From the NCBI RefSeq assembly GCF_002159555.1, contig NZ_NFIV01000001.1, forward strand, positions 124,001-188,000: a DNA stretch of 64,000 nucleotides, read 5' to 3'. The notes under the pieces were generated by a model that was given only the letters and a program-made list of their open reading frames with translations, was not told the DNA's origin and searched no databases. A program made the position numbers and the translations under genes. Source of the stretch: Muribaculum sp. An289. GTDB lineage: Bacteria; Bacteroidota; Bacteroidia; Bacteroidales; UBA932. Shown here piece by piece: positions 26,890 to 35,824 of this stretch. The number at the start of each line of letters is the position of its first letter. Position 1 is the first letter of the stretch.

Positions 26890-28446
26890 TTATTTTCCAG
26901 TCTTTAAAATTTTCATAAAAAAGCCGCGGACAAGCCCTTTTTCCGAAGCATTCATGCCCGCAAGCCAGAACAACGGCAGATAGACCGCGCAATAGGCAAG
27001 GATTCCGAGTGCAAGCCTCCATACGGAATCGAGCCGTATATCCCTGAATATGAAGTACGATACCGCACAGACACAGGCCGGCACCACGCTCATACGGAAA
27101 ATCTCCTTCCAGAACCGCAGGATGTCTATCCTTTGCACCTTATAATAATATATGTTCATGATGATTATCTGGCCGAGCACCAGGCCTGCCGCCACCGCCC
27201 AGGCACAACCCTCGACGCCGTAGCGCTTCGACAGCAGTATCTGCAACACGAGGGAAACGGCGGCCACACCGACATACATCAGGGAACGGAAACGCATCAT
27301 CCCCTTCGCCTGGAGGATGGTTATACCGAGATTCTGGACAAGCGGGACTGTCAACGGGATGAAAAATATCAGCGAGACGGTGTATACGGCGACTTCGTCA
27401 TAGTCCGGCCCCGCCCACAAGGCTATGAACTGCCGCCCGAAAACGATGAACCCCGTCAGGACAAAGGCAAGCACGCAATACTGTATCCTGCCCGTCCGTA
27501 TGAACAGGTCCGATATAGCCTTGTCGCCTTCCCCGCGCGCAACCATGGAGGTGACTTTCGGAAGGAAGACCGATGAAATAGCCGTCGAAAACGACATATA
27601 CATCTGTTCCAGCCTTACGGCTACGGAAAATACGGCTACCGCCGCCGTACCGGCCACCGCTCCGAGCACGAACTGCCCCGTACTCCAATACACCCTGTCC
27701 ATCAACACATTAAGCAATATCCAGAAAGAATACGCGGCCACTTCCTTGAAAAATCCGAAACGGAAGCGCCCGAACACGACCTTCACATTCAGCCTTCTGC
27801 GGCAGAATATCCAGTTTGCTATCAGCTGCGCTATGTTGAAGACCGTCTGGACCACTACGAGGGCCATCGCCTTGTAACCGAAATGCAGCAGGACAATCAT
27901 CACCGCCGTACTGAGGAGGAGGCGGCCTATCACGAGCAGTTTCTGGAAAACGAATTTTTCGTATGCGGTTATGATTGAACCGAAAACACTCAGGGGAAAA
28001 GTAATCACAAGATTGAAAAGCAGCATGAGCAGCATCGGCTTCATCCGGGCAAGCTCGGAAGCGGTCATCTTCGCACTGAAAACGGCATCCACATTGGCAT
28101 ACAGGAAGCCTCCCGCGACAAGCGCCACAAGGCTTATGGCAGAATAAATCAGGATGAACATCCCGAACATTTCCTGTTGTTCCCGTACCTTGCCTTCCGC
28201 CCGGAACTTGGCCGTGTATCTGATTACCGCATTGGTAAAACCGAGGTCGAGCACCGTAAGGTAGGCTATGACGGAAGCCACCAATGAATAGAGCCCGAAC
28301 TCGCTTTGCCCGAGCATGCGGAGCATATAAGGCATGTACAGAAGCCCCAACAGATTGTTCAGCAGGATTACCGCATAGTTAAGCACGGCCCCCGCCTTGA
28401 GTTCCCCGGTACTACCCATATTTTTAACCCCGTCCATCGTTTTCAT
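26890..28446 (-). CDS. Polysaccharide flippase (Wzx/MATE-like)
   Basis: A 518-residue membrane protein with about 14 hydrophobic helices. The N-terminal segment GAVLNYAVILLNNLLGLLYM and YLTVLDLGFTNAVIRY are typical of the oligosaccharide flippase (Wzx, PST) family, which moves lipid-linked glycans across the inner membrane. I start at ATG 28446 because it shares its A with the TGA of the upstream glycosyltransferase (TGATG). The open frame upstream to 28536 lies inside that gene. Confidence 0.92.
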   Translation of the reverse strand: MKTMDGVKNMGSTGELKAGAVLNYAVILLNNLLGLLYMPYMLRMLGQSEFGLYSLVASVIAYLTVLDLGFTNAVIRYTAKFRAEGKVREQQEMFGMFILIYSAISLVALVAGGFLYANVDAVFSAKMTASELARMKPMLLMLLFNLVITFPLSVFGSIITAYEKFVFQKLLVIGRLLLSTAVMIVLLHFGYKAMALVVVQTVFNIAQLIANWIFCRRRLNVKVVFGRFRFGFFKEVAAYSFWILLNVLMDRVYWSTGQFVLGAVAGTAAVAVFSVAVRLEQMYMSFSTAISSVFLPKVTSMVARGEGDKAISDLFIRTGRIQYCVLAFVLTGFIVFGRQFIALWAGPDYDEVAVYTVSLIFFIPLTVPLVQNLGITILQAKGMMRFRSLMYVGVAAVSLVLQILLSKRYGVEGCAWAVAAGLVLGQIIIMNIYYYKVQRIDILRFWKEIFRMSVVPACVCAVSYFIFRDIRLDSVWRLALGILAYCAVYLPLFWLAGMNASEKGLVRGFFMKILKTGK

Positions 28447-29444
28447 CAGCCGACACGCTTTCCTTTCAGACAATTCTGGATTTTCAACAAAAAATAAAAT
28501 GCCGCAAGGGATTTGTCCATGATTCTTATCTTCCACCTTTCCCGCGGAACATTTTCAATGCCAACCGGAAGATAACCCTCCGGGAGCATTTCCTTGAATA
28601 TGCGCAGAGCCCCCGTCACTCGGTACTCGATGGACAATTTCATGTAATGCAGCAATATGCTGTAACGGTAAAATTCCACCAAAGGCAGGGATTCGGGCAC
28701 TTCGGCACGGACTTTCCCGGCAAGTTCCAATGCCGCCTGTAGATTGTAACGGCAGGCAGCCAGCCTCTCCCGTGTAAAAGTCCTCGAAGCGCTGCCGTCG
28801 CGCATGTAAATCAGGTACAGCACACGCTTCCAGACCATTATGCTTCGGGCGTAAGGCAGGAGCGAATGTATGAAAGTCGAGTCCTCTCCCATCGCCACCC
28901 TTTCATCGAACCGGGCCCCGCACCTCTCTATGAAATCCCGCCTGATGACAAGCCCAGTTACAGTCGAACGGAAATATCCCCGACGGAACAGTTCCGGTCC
29001 CGAATATGAATGGAAATCCTCCGCCATCCCTTGCCAGGAATATTTTTCCGAACCGTTCCGGGCATAGACTTCCTGCATCATCAGTATCTCCGCACCGCCG
29101 AAACGCCGTACCTTTGAGAAAAACTCCCTCAATGCGCCAGGCGCCAGGGCATCGTCGGCATCCAGGAAAACGACCCACCTACCACGTGCCGCATCCAAAG
29201 CCAGATTGCGTGCGGAAGACACTCCGCCGTTGGATTTGCGGAGCAGGACGAGATTGGCGTGCCCCGCACGGTAGGACTCCATGATTTCCACAGACCTGTC
29301 CGGGCTACCGTCATCCACGGCCACCACTTCGAAAAGGCTGTCTTCGAGCCCTTGGAAATACACCGAATCCAAGGCCCGGGCAATGCAGTCCTCCACGCGG
29401 TAAACCGGAATGATTATGGACAGTATAGGCGTTTCATGCTCCAT
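28446..29444 (-). CDS. GT2 family glycosyltransferase
   Basis: A 332-residue soluble glycosyltransferase. The GT-A domain begins PILSIIIPVYRVEDCIARAL, with VAVDDGSPDRS, SNGGVSSARNLAL and the metal-binding FLDADDAL; MGEDSTFIHSLL supplies the ED motif of inverting GT2 enzymes. Donor and acceptor unknown. It is the first gene of the GT2-flippase-F420-like-pyruvyl transferase set, and its stop overlaps the flippase start. Confidence 0.92.
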   Translation of the reverse strand: MEHETPILSIIIPVYRVEDCIARALDSVYFQGLEDSLFEVVAVDDGSPDRSVEIMESYRAGHANLVLLRKSNGGVSSARNLALDAARGRWVVFLDADDALAPGALREFFSKVRRFGGAEILMMQEVYARNGSEKYSWQGMAEDFHSYSGPELFRRGYFRSTVTGLVIRRDFIERCGARFDERVAMGEDSTFIHSLLPYARSIMVWKRVLYLIYMRDGSASRTFTRERLAACRYNLQAALELAGKVRAEVPESLPLVEFYRYSILLHYMKLSIEYRVTGALRIFKEMLPEGYLPVGIENVPRERWKIRIMDKSLAAFYFLLKIQNCLKGKRVG

Positions 29445-29465
29445 GGATGCAAAATTAGCAAAAAT

Positions 29466-30425
29466 TCATATCTTGATTGCAAAACGCTTTGTCCCCGTGT
29501 CAGACATATCGTCCGGTATGACGTTTCTGATGCTGTCAACCACTATGTTCAACATCTTTTCGCGGACGAAATCCTCACGGATCATCAGCGAAACCCTGCG
29601 CACCGGGCAGCAGTATCCTCCCTCTTCTCCGGGATGACGGCACACTATCGGACGTACGTTTCCCTGCTGGGAATCACTAAGCAAAGGCACATGAAGTTCC
29701 GGGATGACGGTATAGCCGCCGTTGGAGTCCACGACCCTGACGAGCGTATCTATGCTGCCCGCCCTGTATTCCGCATGCGCACTCTCTTTGTTCTGACAGA
29801 GGCCGGACACCTCGCCGTTCATGCAATGCCCGTCTTCGAGCACCCACATCCTGTCGGACGAGAGGGATTCGGCAGGGATTCCGTCCAGACGGTAAAATTC
29901 GTCTTCGGGCGACACGTAAGCCACGAAACGCTCATAATACATAGGCACTTCCAACAGGGCTCCGTGTTCCTGCGGGGCCACCATGACTGCCATATCAATC
30001 TGCGCGGAACGGAGTTTTTCCATCAGGGATTCCGTCCTCATCTCCGACACCCTGAGTTCCACGCCAGGATGGTTGGAACGTATCTCCCGGAAAAGGCCCG
30101 GAAGGATGTACGGAGCCACGGTAGGAAGCATGCCCATCGCAATCTTTCCCCTTTCTTCATTACGCTCGTCGAGTATCAGGTCCTCTATCAGCGAGACATC
30201 GTAAATCGTCCTCCTCGCCATTTCCACAATCCTTGAGCCCAAGACGGTAGGCTCGACAGGATGGCTGTTGCGGTCGAATATCACGATATCGAGCTCCTCC
30301 TCCATTTTCTTTATTGCCGCACTCAAAGTGGGCTGTGTCACTCCACAGGCCTCGGCCGCCTTTACAAAATTGCGATACGCCTCCAGGGCGACGATATATT
30401 TTAACGTGGACAGATTGATTTTCAT
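29466..30425 (-). CDS. oxyR: Peroxide-sensing LysR regulator OxyR
   Basis: A 319-residue LysR-type regulator. The N-terminal winged helix-turn-helix spans about 4-62 (YRNFVKAAEACGVTQPTLSA). The effector domain contains LEDGHC (Cys201) and a second Cys at 210, spaced nine residues apart as C199/C208 of E. coli OxyR, the peroxide-sensing disulfide pair. The context supports this: an OxyR-type site and a thioredoxin gene lie divergently upstream. The minus-strand -7 box TATATTTG (30478-30471) overlaps the OxyR site, consistent with autorepression. Confidence 0.94.
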   Translation of the reverse strand: MKINLSTLKYIVALEAYRNFVKAAEACGVTQPTLSAAIKKMEEELDIVIFDRNSHPVEPTVLGSRIVEMARRTIYDVSLIEDLILDERNEERGKIAMGMLPTVAPYILPGLFREIRSNHPGVELRVSEMRTESLMEKLRSAQIDMAVMVAPQEHGALLEVPMYYERFVAYVSPEDEFYRLDGIPAESLSSDRMWVLEDGHCMNGEVSGLCQNKESAHAEYRAGSIDTLVRVVDSNGGYTVIPELHVPLLSDSQQGNVRPIVCRHPGEEGGYCCPVRRVSLMIREDFVREKMLNIVVDSIRNVIPDDMSDTGTKRFAIKI

Positions 30426-30475
30426 ACTAAATGTCTTTTAAACAGCTTCTTATATATAATATTTTTTTTGCAAAT

Positions 30476-30490
30476 ATAGTTTTTATCTAT
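30476..30490. promoter_or_regulatory. OxyR-type half-site in the oxyR-thioredoxin intergenic region
   Basis: ATAGTTTTTATCTAT fits every fixed position of the OxyR consensus ATAGnTnnnAnCTAT. A degraded second site (30497-30511) follows at about 21 bp, close to the usual 22-bp spacing. It lies just upstream of the thioredoxin -33 box and overlaps the oxyR -7 element. Confidence 0.65.
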
Positions 30491-30510
30491 AATAATATAA
30501 AAAATATCGA

Positions 30511-30542
30511 TTTGTTTTATATATAATACTCTATTACCTTTG
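30511..30542 (+). promoter_or_regulatory. Thioredoxin promoter
   Basis: TTTG (30511-30514), 20 nt, then TACCTTTG (30535-30542) match the Bacteroidetes consensus exactly. The OxyR-type site ends upstream of the -33 box, the geometry expected for activation. Confidence 0.7.
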
Positions 30543-30567
30543 CGCCGTGAACATAAGGGACAAATAT

Positions 30568-31035
30568 ATGATGAAAAACAGTTTGAAAATATTATTAACC
30601 GCCGGAATGATTTTCCTCGCATCTGCATCCGTTTCATGCGGACAGAATGCCGGAACCGGTAAAAAAGACGAAAAAATGAACACAATCAAAATCAACAGGG
30701 AACAGTTCCTTGAGAAAATCTACAATTACGAAAAGAATCCGCAGACATGGAAATACGAAGGCGACAAACCGGCGATAGTCGATTTCTTCGCAACATGGTG
30801 CGGCCCGTGCAAGGCTCTCGGTCCTGTACTTGAAGAACTTGCAGCAGAATACGCAGACAAACTCTACATTTACAAAGTGGACGTAGACCAGGAACCTGAA
30901 CTTTCCGGGGCATTCGGAATACGCTCAGTGCCTACCCTTCTCTTCATCCCGGCATCCGGAGAGCCGTCAATGAGCCCAGGAGCACCATCCAAGGCACAAC
31001 TCAAGCAAATCATTGATGAGCACCTTTTAAAATAA
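30568..31035 (+). CDS. Exported thioredoxin (probable lipoprotein)
   Basis: A 155-residue thioredoxin with an N-terminal signal. The hydrophobic segment LKILLTAGMIFLASASVS is followed by Cys24 (SVSC, a weak lipobox). After a Lys-rich linker the thioredoxin fold has the active site WCGPCK (Cys78, Cys81) and a cis-proline RSVPTLLF. It reduces periplasmic or surface disulfides, or peroxidases, if exported. The ATG at 30568 follows an AAGGGA ribosome-binding sequence by about 8 nt; a GTG at 30547 lies inside the promoter. Divergent from oxyR, so probably peroxide-inducible. Confidence 0.9.
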   Translation: MMKNSLKILLTAGMIFLASASVSCGQNAGTGKKDEKMNTIKINREQFLEKIYNYEKNPQTWKYEGDKPAIVDFFATWCGPCKALGPVLEELAAEYADKLYIYKVDVDQEPELSGAFGIRSVPTLLFIPASGEPSMSPGAPSKAQLKQIIDEHLLK

Positions 31036-31064
31036 GGAAAGTCTCATAACGGCGCATACTGAAA

Positions 31065-31093
31065 AGAGCGGGAACCGAACCGATACCCGCTCT
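31065..31093 (-). terminator. Hairpin between thioredoxin and sdaA
   Basis: Perfect 8-bp stem AGAGCGGG (31065-31072) / CCCGCTCT (31086-31093). On the minus strand it is followed by TTTT, so it best fits termination of the dnaX-lptB-sdaA transcript; it may also serve the thioredoxin gene. Confidence 0.6.
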
Positions 31094-31163
31094 CATCGTA
31101 TATACTAACCTATCTTATTATGAAAACAATCCGTTTTAGTACCATGCCAATTGCGTGCCAAAA

Positions 31164-32366
31164 TCAATTCAACCTTTTGGCAAGGCCGCCCTGGGAAGTT
31201 TCCTTGTAAAGGCTCGGTATGTCTTTTCCGGTCTGCTGCATCACGTCCACGACATCGTCGAAACTGACACGGTGACGGCCGTCAGAAAAATTGGAATAAG
31301 TGTTGGCATCCAGGGCACGGGCGGCAGCAAAGGCATTGCGCTCGATGCACGGTATCTGCACAAGGCCGCCTACAGGGTCGCAGGTCAGGCCAAGGTGATG
31401 CTCCAACCCCATTTCCGCCGCATACTCTATCTGTGAAGGAGTCCCGCCGAACAATTGGCTTGCAGCCGCCGCGGCCATGGCACAAGCGACTCCCACTTCC
31501 CCCTGGCAGCCCACGGCCGCACCTGACACGGAAGCGTTTGTCCTGACAACATTTCCGAAAAGGCCCGCCGTAGCCATGGCGTGGAGAATCTTTTTGTCCG
31601 AAAACTCACGGCTGCGTTTCAGATGGAAAAGTACGGCAGGAAGCACTCCTGAAGAACCGCAGGTAGGTGCGGTAACAATCTCGCCTCCGCAAGCGTTTTC
31701 CTCGGAAACAGCAAGGGCATAAGAATACACCAGGCCCCTTCCCCTTACAGCGTTGCTATAACCGATGGCCTTGATATAATACTCTCCTGCTTTCCTTCTG
31801 AGGCCGAGCCCGCCCGGTATCACCCCTTCGGTATCCAGACCGCGGTGTACGGCATCCTGCATCTTCTTCCAGGCCTCGTTCAGATAATCCCATATATCGG
31901 AATCCTCGAATTTTTCGACATATTCCCAATAAGAATATCCCGTTCCGCTGCACCACTCACAGATATCGGTTATCCGATTCCTGTCATAAAGTCTGACAGT
32001 CTCACGTTCATCCCAGACATCATCGGCAAGAGCCCCGCCCCCCGTACTGTACACGGTCCATGAGCACATCTCCGCTTCTTCTGGACTGAACGCCTTGAAC
32101 GTCATCCCGTTAGGATGAAGCGGAAGGTTTATTTCGGGAAACCATTTTATTTCCGTGGGAGCTACGTGGCCGAGTACATCCAATATGGCCGTATCAGTCA
32201 TGTGGCCTTTCCCTGTTGCAGCGAGGGAACCGTAAAGCCCCACTTCGAAACGGGAAACTCCCCGTCCGGCTTTCTCCAAAAACATTTTTGCAGCCCTCAT
32301 CGGTGCCATGGTATGGCTGCTGGACGGACCGCGCCCTATACGGTAAATATTTTTAATCGAATCCAT
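31164..32366 (-). CDS. sdaA: L-serine ammonia-lyase
   Basis: Single-chain 4Fe-4S enzyme converting L-serine to pyruvate and ammonia. It has 400 residues. The N-terminal GPSSSHTMAPMRAA and the central APTCGSSGVLPAVLFHL are beta- and alpha-domain signatures. LTCDPVGGLVQIPCIERNA supplies two of the cluster Cys ligands. The cluster makes the enzyme oxygen-labile. I chose ATG 32366 (MDSIKNIYRIGRG), 9 nt after lptB; a TTG at 32372 would add two residues. Confidence 0.95.
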   Translation of the reverse strand: MDSIKNIYRIGRGPSSSHTMAPMRAAKMFLEKAGRGVSRFEVGLYGSLAATGKGHMTDTAILDVLGHVAPTEIKWFPEINLPLHPNGMTFKAFSPEEAEMCSWTVYSTGGGALADDVWDERETVRLYDRNRITDICEWCSGTGYSYWEYVEKFEDSDIWDYLNEAWKKMQDAVHRGLDTEGVIPGGLGLRRKAGEYYIKAIGYSNAVRGRGLVYSYALAVSEENACGGEIVTAPTCGSSGVLPAVLFHLKRSREFSDKKILHAMATAGLFGNVVRTNASVSGAAVGCQGEVGVACAMAAAAASQLFGGTPSQIEYAAEMGLEHHLGLTCDPVGGLVQIPCIERNAFAAARALDANTYSNFSDGRHRVSFDDVVDVMQQTGKDIPSLYKETSQGGLAKRLN

Positions 32367-32375
32367 TTCCAATCC

Positions 32376-33128
32376 CTACTTTTTTCTGTTCGGATTAAGG
32401 ACCGCCTTCCTCAACTCGAAATTGGTCCCGAGATATTTTCTTCGCACATCCTCGTTAGCCGCCAATTCCTCTGCCGTCCCGCTCTCAAGGATATTGCCTT
32501 CGTAAAGCAGGTAGGCACGGTCGGTAATCGCAAGTGTCTCATGGACATTATGGTCGGTGATTATAATACCTATGTTTTTATATTTGAGTTTTGCGATAAT
32601 GTGCTGTATATCTTCCACGGCAATGGGGTCCACACCGGCGAAAGGCTCATCAAGCAGTATGAACTTCGGGTCTATGGCCAGCGCACGGGCTATCTCGCAA
32701 CGCCTTCTCTCGCCTCCGGAGAGCTGGATACCATAACTTTTACGCACCTTGTGAAGACCGAATTCATCTATAAGCGATTCGAGCCGTTCCCTGCGCTCCT
32801 CCTTGGTAAAATGGGACATCTCCATGACCGACATTATATTGGCCTCGACACTCAGTTTCCTGAACACCGAAGCCTCCTGGGCCAGATACCCGAGGCCTTT
32901 CTGCGCCCTCTTGTACATCGGAAGATTGGTTATCTCCTCGTCATCGAGGAAAATTTTCCCTCCATTCGGCTTGATAAGTCCGGTTATCATATAAAAACTC
33001 GTGGTCTTCCCGGCCCCGTTAGGTCCGAGAAGCCCGACGATTTCACCTTGTTCGACATCGAAGGACACGCCCTTTACAACGGTACGCATCCCGTATTTCT
33101 TGACAAGATCCCTGCAATAGAGTTTCAT
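32376..33128 (-). CDS. lptB: LPS export ABC transporter ATPase LptB
   Basis: ATPase of LptB2FG, which extracts LPS from the inner membrane. It has 250 residues. Walker A GPNGAGKT is at 35-42, Q-loop region [10 protein letters not shown], signature [15 protein letters not shown] and Walker [14 protein letters not shown]. The D-loop and LptB-like [19 protein letters not shown] segment support LptB over generic ABC ATPases. I start at [13 protein letters not shown]; the open frame upstream to 33203 overlaps dnaX. Confidence 0.94.
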   Translation of the reverse strand: MKLYCRDLVKKYGMRTVVKGVSFDVEQGEIVGLLGPNGAGKTTSFYMITGLIKPNGGKIFLDDEEITNLPMYKRAQKGLGYLAQEASVFRKLSVEANIMSVMEMSHFTKEERRERLESLIDEFGLHKVRKSYGIQLSGGERRRCEIARALAIDPKFILLDEPFAGVDPIAVEDIQHIIAKLKYKNIGIIITDHNVHETLAITDRAYLLYEGNILESGTAEELAANEDVRRKYLGTNFELRKAVLNPNRKK

Positions 33129-33174
33129 TGTAAAAATCCGTTTTATAAAAATCCAAATCGGGGCACGGAGACCG

Positions 33175-34905
33175 TCATTTGAGATCAAGCCCGAGATCCG
33201 CACACAAATTCCGCACCTCTTCCGATTTTTCCATCATATATTTTGCTTTTTCCGACGGCATGTAGTGGTGTTCCTGCCTCTCTCCCGTTTCCTGTTCGAC
33301 TTCGATTGCCAGAAAAACATTGGCCGCGCCGAGGCCCTTTCTCAATTTGGCTTCCAGTTCTTTCTGTACCTTGGAGCGAATCCACTCCTTCTGCGCCTCG
33401 TTTGCCACGAAGAAGCGCACATAATAACGCCCGTCCTTCTCATCGAGAGCTGTTTTGGCGGATACGATTGCGGAATACAGGTTCTTCCTGGATTTGTAGT
33501 CCTCGGCCATTTCCTTCCACACCGGCTGCACCTCCTCGAAAGAGATTTTACGTCCGGACACGTTTGCGGATTCATCCGAAGCGGCAGGAGAAGGCGTAGC
33601 GGAAACCGCATCGATTACCGATGAAATGGAAATCCCGGTTTTCTTCCGTACAGGAGCAGCCTGTTCCACGGCGGGCTTACTGACAGCGGCCTGCTGTTCA
33701 GCAGCCCTGGCCGGCTGTTCCGGGACACGGGCCGACTGTACCGGAGGGACCTGCCGGGCCTGCACGCCCTGGCGAAGACCGGCGGCATCCTGGGAAGACA
33801 TGCCGGACACAAGGGAGGACATGCCGGACAGCTTCATCAGCGTAAACTCTATCAACAGCCTCTGGTTTACGCTCGACCGGTACGCCGTTTCGCACTTGAC
33901 CGTCGTTTCGAGGGCGGAATAGAGATACTGCATGGCAAGTCCGTCCGCCTGCTCCTTGTAACGGGCCTTCAGGGAATCCGGAAGCTCTATCAATGAAGAG
34001 GCTGCCCCGCACTTGCTCACAATCAGATCCCGCAGATGATGGCTAAGACCGGATACGAAATACAGTGCATTGAAACCTTTGGAAAGCACCTCATCGAAAA
34101 GCAGAAGCGCCGAAGAATGGTCGGAAGCCTTGAAATAATCCACCAACCTGAAATAATAATCATAGTCGAGGACATTCAGATTCGAAATCACGTCTTCATA
34201 GGCGACATCCCTACCGCAGAAGGCGACAGTCTGGTCGAAGAGCGTAAGCGCGTCCCTCATCGCGCCGTCCGCTTTCGCCGCAATAACATGCAGGGATTCG
34301 TCGCTGATTACGACACCCTCCTTGGAAGCTATGGAGCGAAGGTTCCTTACTATGTCCTCAACGCTTATCCTGTTGAAATCGTATGTCTGGCAGCGGGACA
34401 GGATTGTAGGAAGTATCTTGTGCTTTTCGGTCGTAGCAAGGATGAAGATTGCATGTGCCGGCGGTTCCTCCAGAGTCTTCAGGAAAGCATTGAAGGCCGC
34501 CTGGGAGAGCATGTGCACCTCGTCTATGATATAAACGCTGTATTTTCCTATCTGAGGGGGAATCCTCACCTTGTCCATGAGCTGCTTGATATCCTCCACC
34601 CCGTTATTAGAAGCCGCATCGAGCTCATGTATGCAGTAAGAACGCCCTTCGTCGAAAGAAACGCACGATTCGCAATGGCCGCAGGGCTCCATATCCCCGG
34701 TAGGGCTCATGCAATTGATGGTCTTCGCAAAAATCCTCGCCGTACTCGTCTTTCCCACCCCACGGGGGCCGCAGAAAAGATAGGCGTGCGCCAACTGTCC
34801 CCGAAGAATCGAATTTTTCAGGGTTTTCGCTATATTGTCCTGCCCTATGAGGCTTTCGAAACTGTCCGGCCTGTATTTTCTTGCCGATACTATATATTGT
34901 TCCAT
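33175..34905 (-). CDS. dnaX: DNA polymerase III subunits gamma/tau
   Basis: Clamp-loader ATPase. It has 576 residues. Walker A GPRGVGKT is at 46-53, the zinc-binding Cys are 65, 75, 78 and 81, and [17 protein letters not shown] is Walker B plus the following helix. A Pro/Ala-rich linker (about 390-440, [16 protein letters not shown]) joins a tau-like C-terminal domain. I saw no obvious A-rich frameshift site for making gamma. Its 3' end is 46 nt before lptB, so a dnaX-lptB-sdaA transcript is likely. Confidence 0.96.
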   Translation of the reverse strand: MEQYIVSARKYRPDSFESLIGQDNIAKTLKNSILRGQLAHAYLFCGPRGVGKTSTARIFAKTINCMSPTGDMEPCGHCESCVSFDEGRSYCIHELDAASNNGVEDIKQLMDKVRIPPQIGKYSVYIIDEVHMLSQAAFNAFLKTLEEPPAHAIFILATTEKHKILPTILSRCQTYDFNRISVEDIVRNLRSIASKEGVVISDESLHVIAAKADGAMRDALTLFDQTVAFCGRDVAYEDVISNLNVLDYDYYFRLVDYFKASDHSSALLLFDEVLSKGFNALYFVSGLSHHLRDLIVSKCGAASSLIELPDSLKARYKEQADGLAMQYLYSALETTVKCETAYRSSVNQRLLIEFTLMKLSGMSSLVSGMSSQDAAGLRQGVQARQVPPVQSARVPEQPARAAEQQAAVSKPAVEQAAPVRKKTGISISSVIDAVSATPSPAASDESANVSGRKISFEEVQPVWKEMAEDYKSRKNLYSAIVSAKTALDEKDGRYYVRFFVANEAQKEWIRSKVQKELEAKLRKGLGAANVFLAIEVEQETGERQEHHYMPSEKAKYMMEKSEEVRNLCADLGLDLK

Positions 34906-34966
34906 AATTTACAAAAATAGGAAAAATTCCTTAATTTTGCCGTTCCTGCTCAAAAAACAAAGAAAA

Positions 34967-35824
34967 ATGAAACTCAAGATTCTGCTATACGCATTATTTT
35001 TCGCGGCCGCGACGGTACCGGCATACCCGCAGGCCGAAATAATGACGAAAAAGAAAGACATAGGCGACGTATCGAGCATGATAACCAAGGTCGTCATATC
35101 CGGAGGGGACGCCTTCGTGAACATGGTGCTCGAAGACGAAATCGAAAGGAACTGGACTGTCTCCCCTTACGAATTCTGCGACATGGAAGAGTTCGAAAGG
35201 CTGAAGTGCGACACGAATTATTTCTTCCTGATACGCACCAAAGGGCAGTACGGCAAGGAAAGCGGGCCTTCCGTAGAGTTCCTCTCCCTGCTCAGGGGAG
35301 GGCCGAAAGCGGAAAAAGGCATAGACGGAATGCCCGAAGTCATCTCGCTCCCGTTCAGGACGGCCGAGGATGACGACGGCCGCTGCATGGCATATATCCC
35401 GGCATTCATAAACATCATCCAGGAGCACGTTCCGAGGGTTACCAAATCCGACATTTCCGCATACACGGCAATGAAATCGTATTCGAGGCTGATGCCCGGC
35501 TGTTCCTGGGATGAGATTGTCTTCGCCGAAGAAGACATGTCGCCGGAAACCGCCGCCTACATGGACGGGAACTATGCAGGAAAGGGGATGCGGACTGCAA
35601 CCGATGAAGAAACCAACGAGATACTTGAGGAAATGCGACCGGGAACCATCGTTTCATATACGATAATCCCCGAAGGAGGAAAATTTTATTTCAAAATGCT
35701 TGTTTCGGCCGAAGACTACAGCCTGTTTTATTACAAAAAACAGAGAATTCCGAAAAAACAGGCAGCCGGTTTCAGCAAATCCGAAATAAGGAAAATAGCC
35801 GCGACGAAAAAGGATGGAAGATAA
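34967..35824 (+). CDS. Secreted protein of unknown function
   Basis: A 285-residue protein with a signal peptide (hydrophobic core ILLYALFFAAATVPAYPQ, cleavage near 20). The rest is mixed alpha/beta, with no motif I recognise; CDTNYFFLIRTKGQYG, MKSYSRLMPGCSWDE and FYFKMLVSAEDYSLFYYKK stand out. The C-terminus is basic. The ATG was chosen at the signal peptide; longer frames run into the dnaX promoter region. Its stop lies 8 nt inside the M16 peptidase gene, so the two are co-expressed. A TAATTTTG -7 box lies at 34932-34939. Confidence 0.7.
   Translation: MKLKILLYALFFAAATVPAYPQAEIMTKKKDIGDVSSMITKVVISGGDAFVNMVLEDEIERNWTVSPYEFCDMEEFERLKCDTNYFFLIRTKGQYGKESGPSVEFLSLLRGGPKAEKGIDGMPEVISLPFRTAEDDDGRCMAYIPAFINIIQEHVPRVTKSDISAYTAMKSYSRLMPGCSWDEIVFAEEDMSPETAAYMDGNYAGKGMRTATDEETNEILEEMRPGTIVSYTIIPEGGKFYFKMLVSAEDYSLFYYKKQRIPKKQAAGFSKSEIRKIAATKKDGR

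Noticed and set aside
33175-34905. Programmed frameshift in dnaX
   Set aside because: I looked for an A-rich slippery heptamer before the linker and saw none; the full-length frame is continuous.
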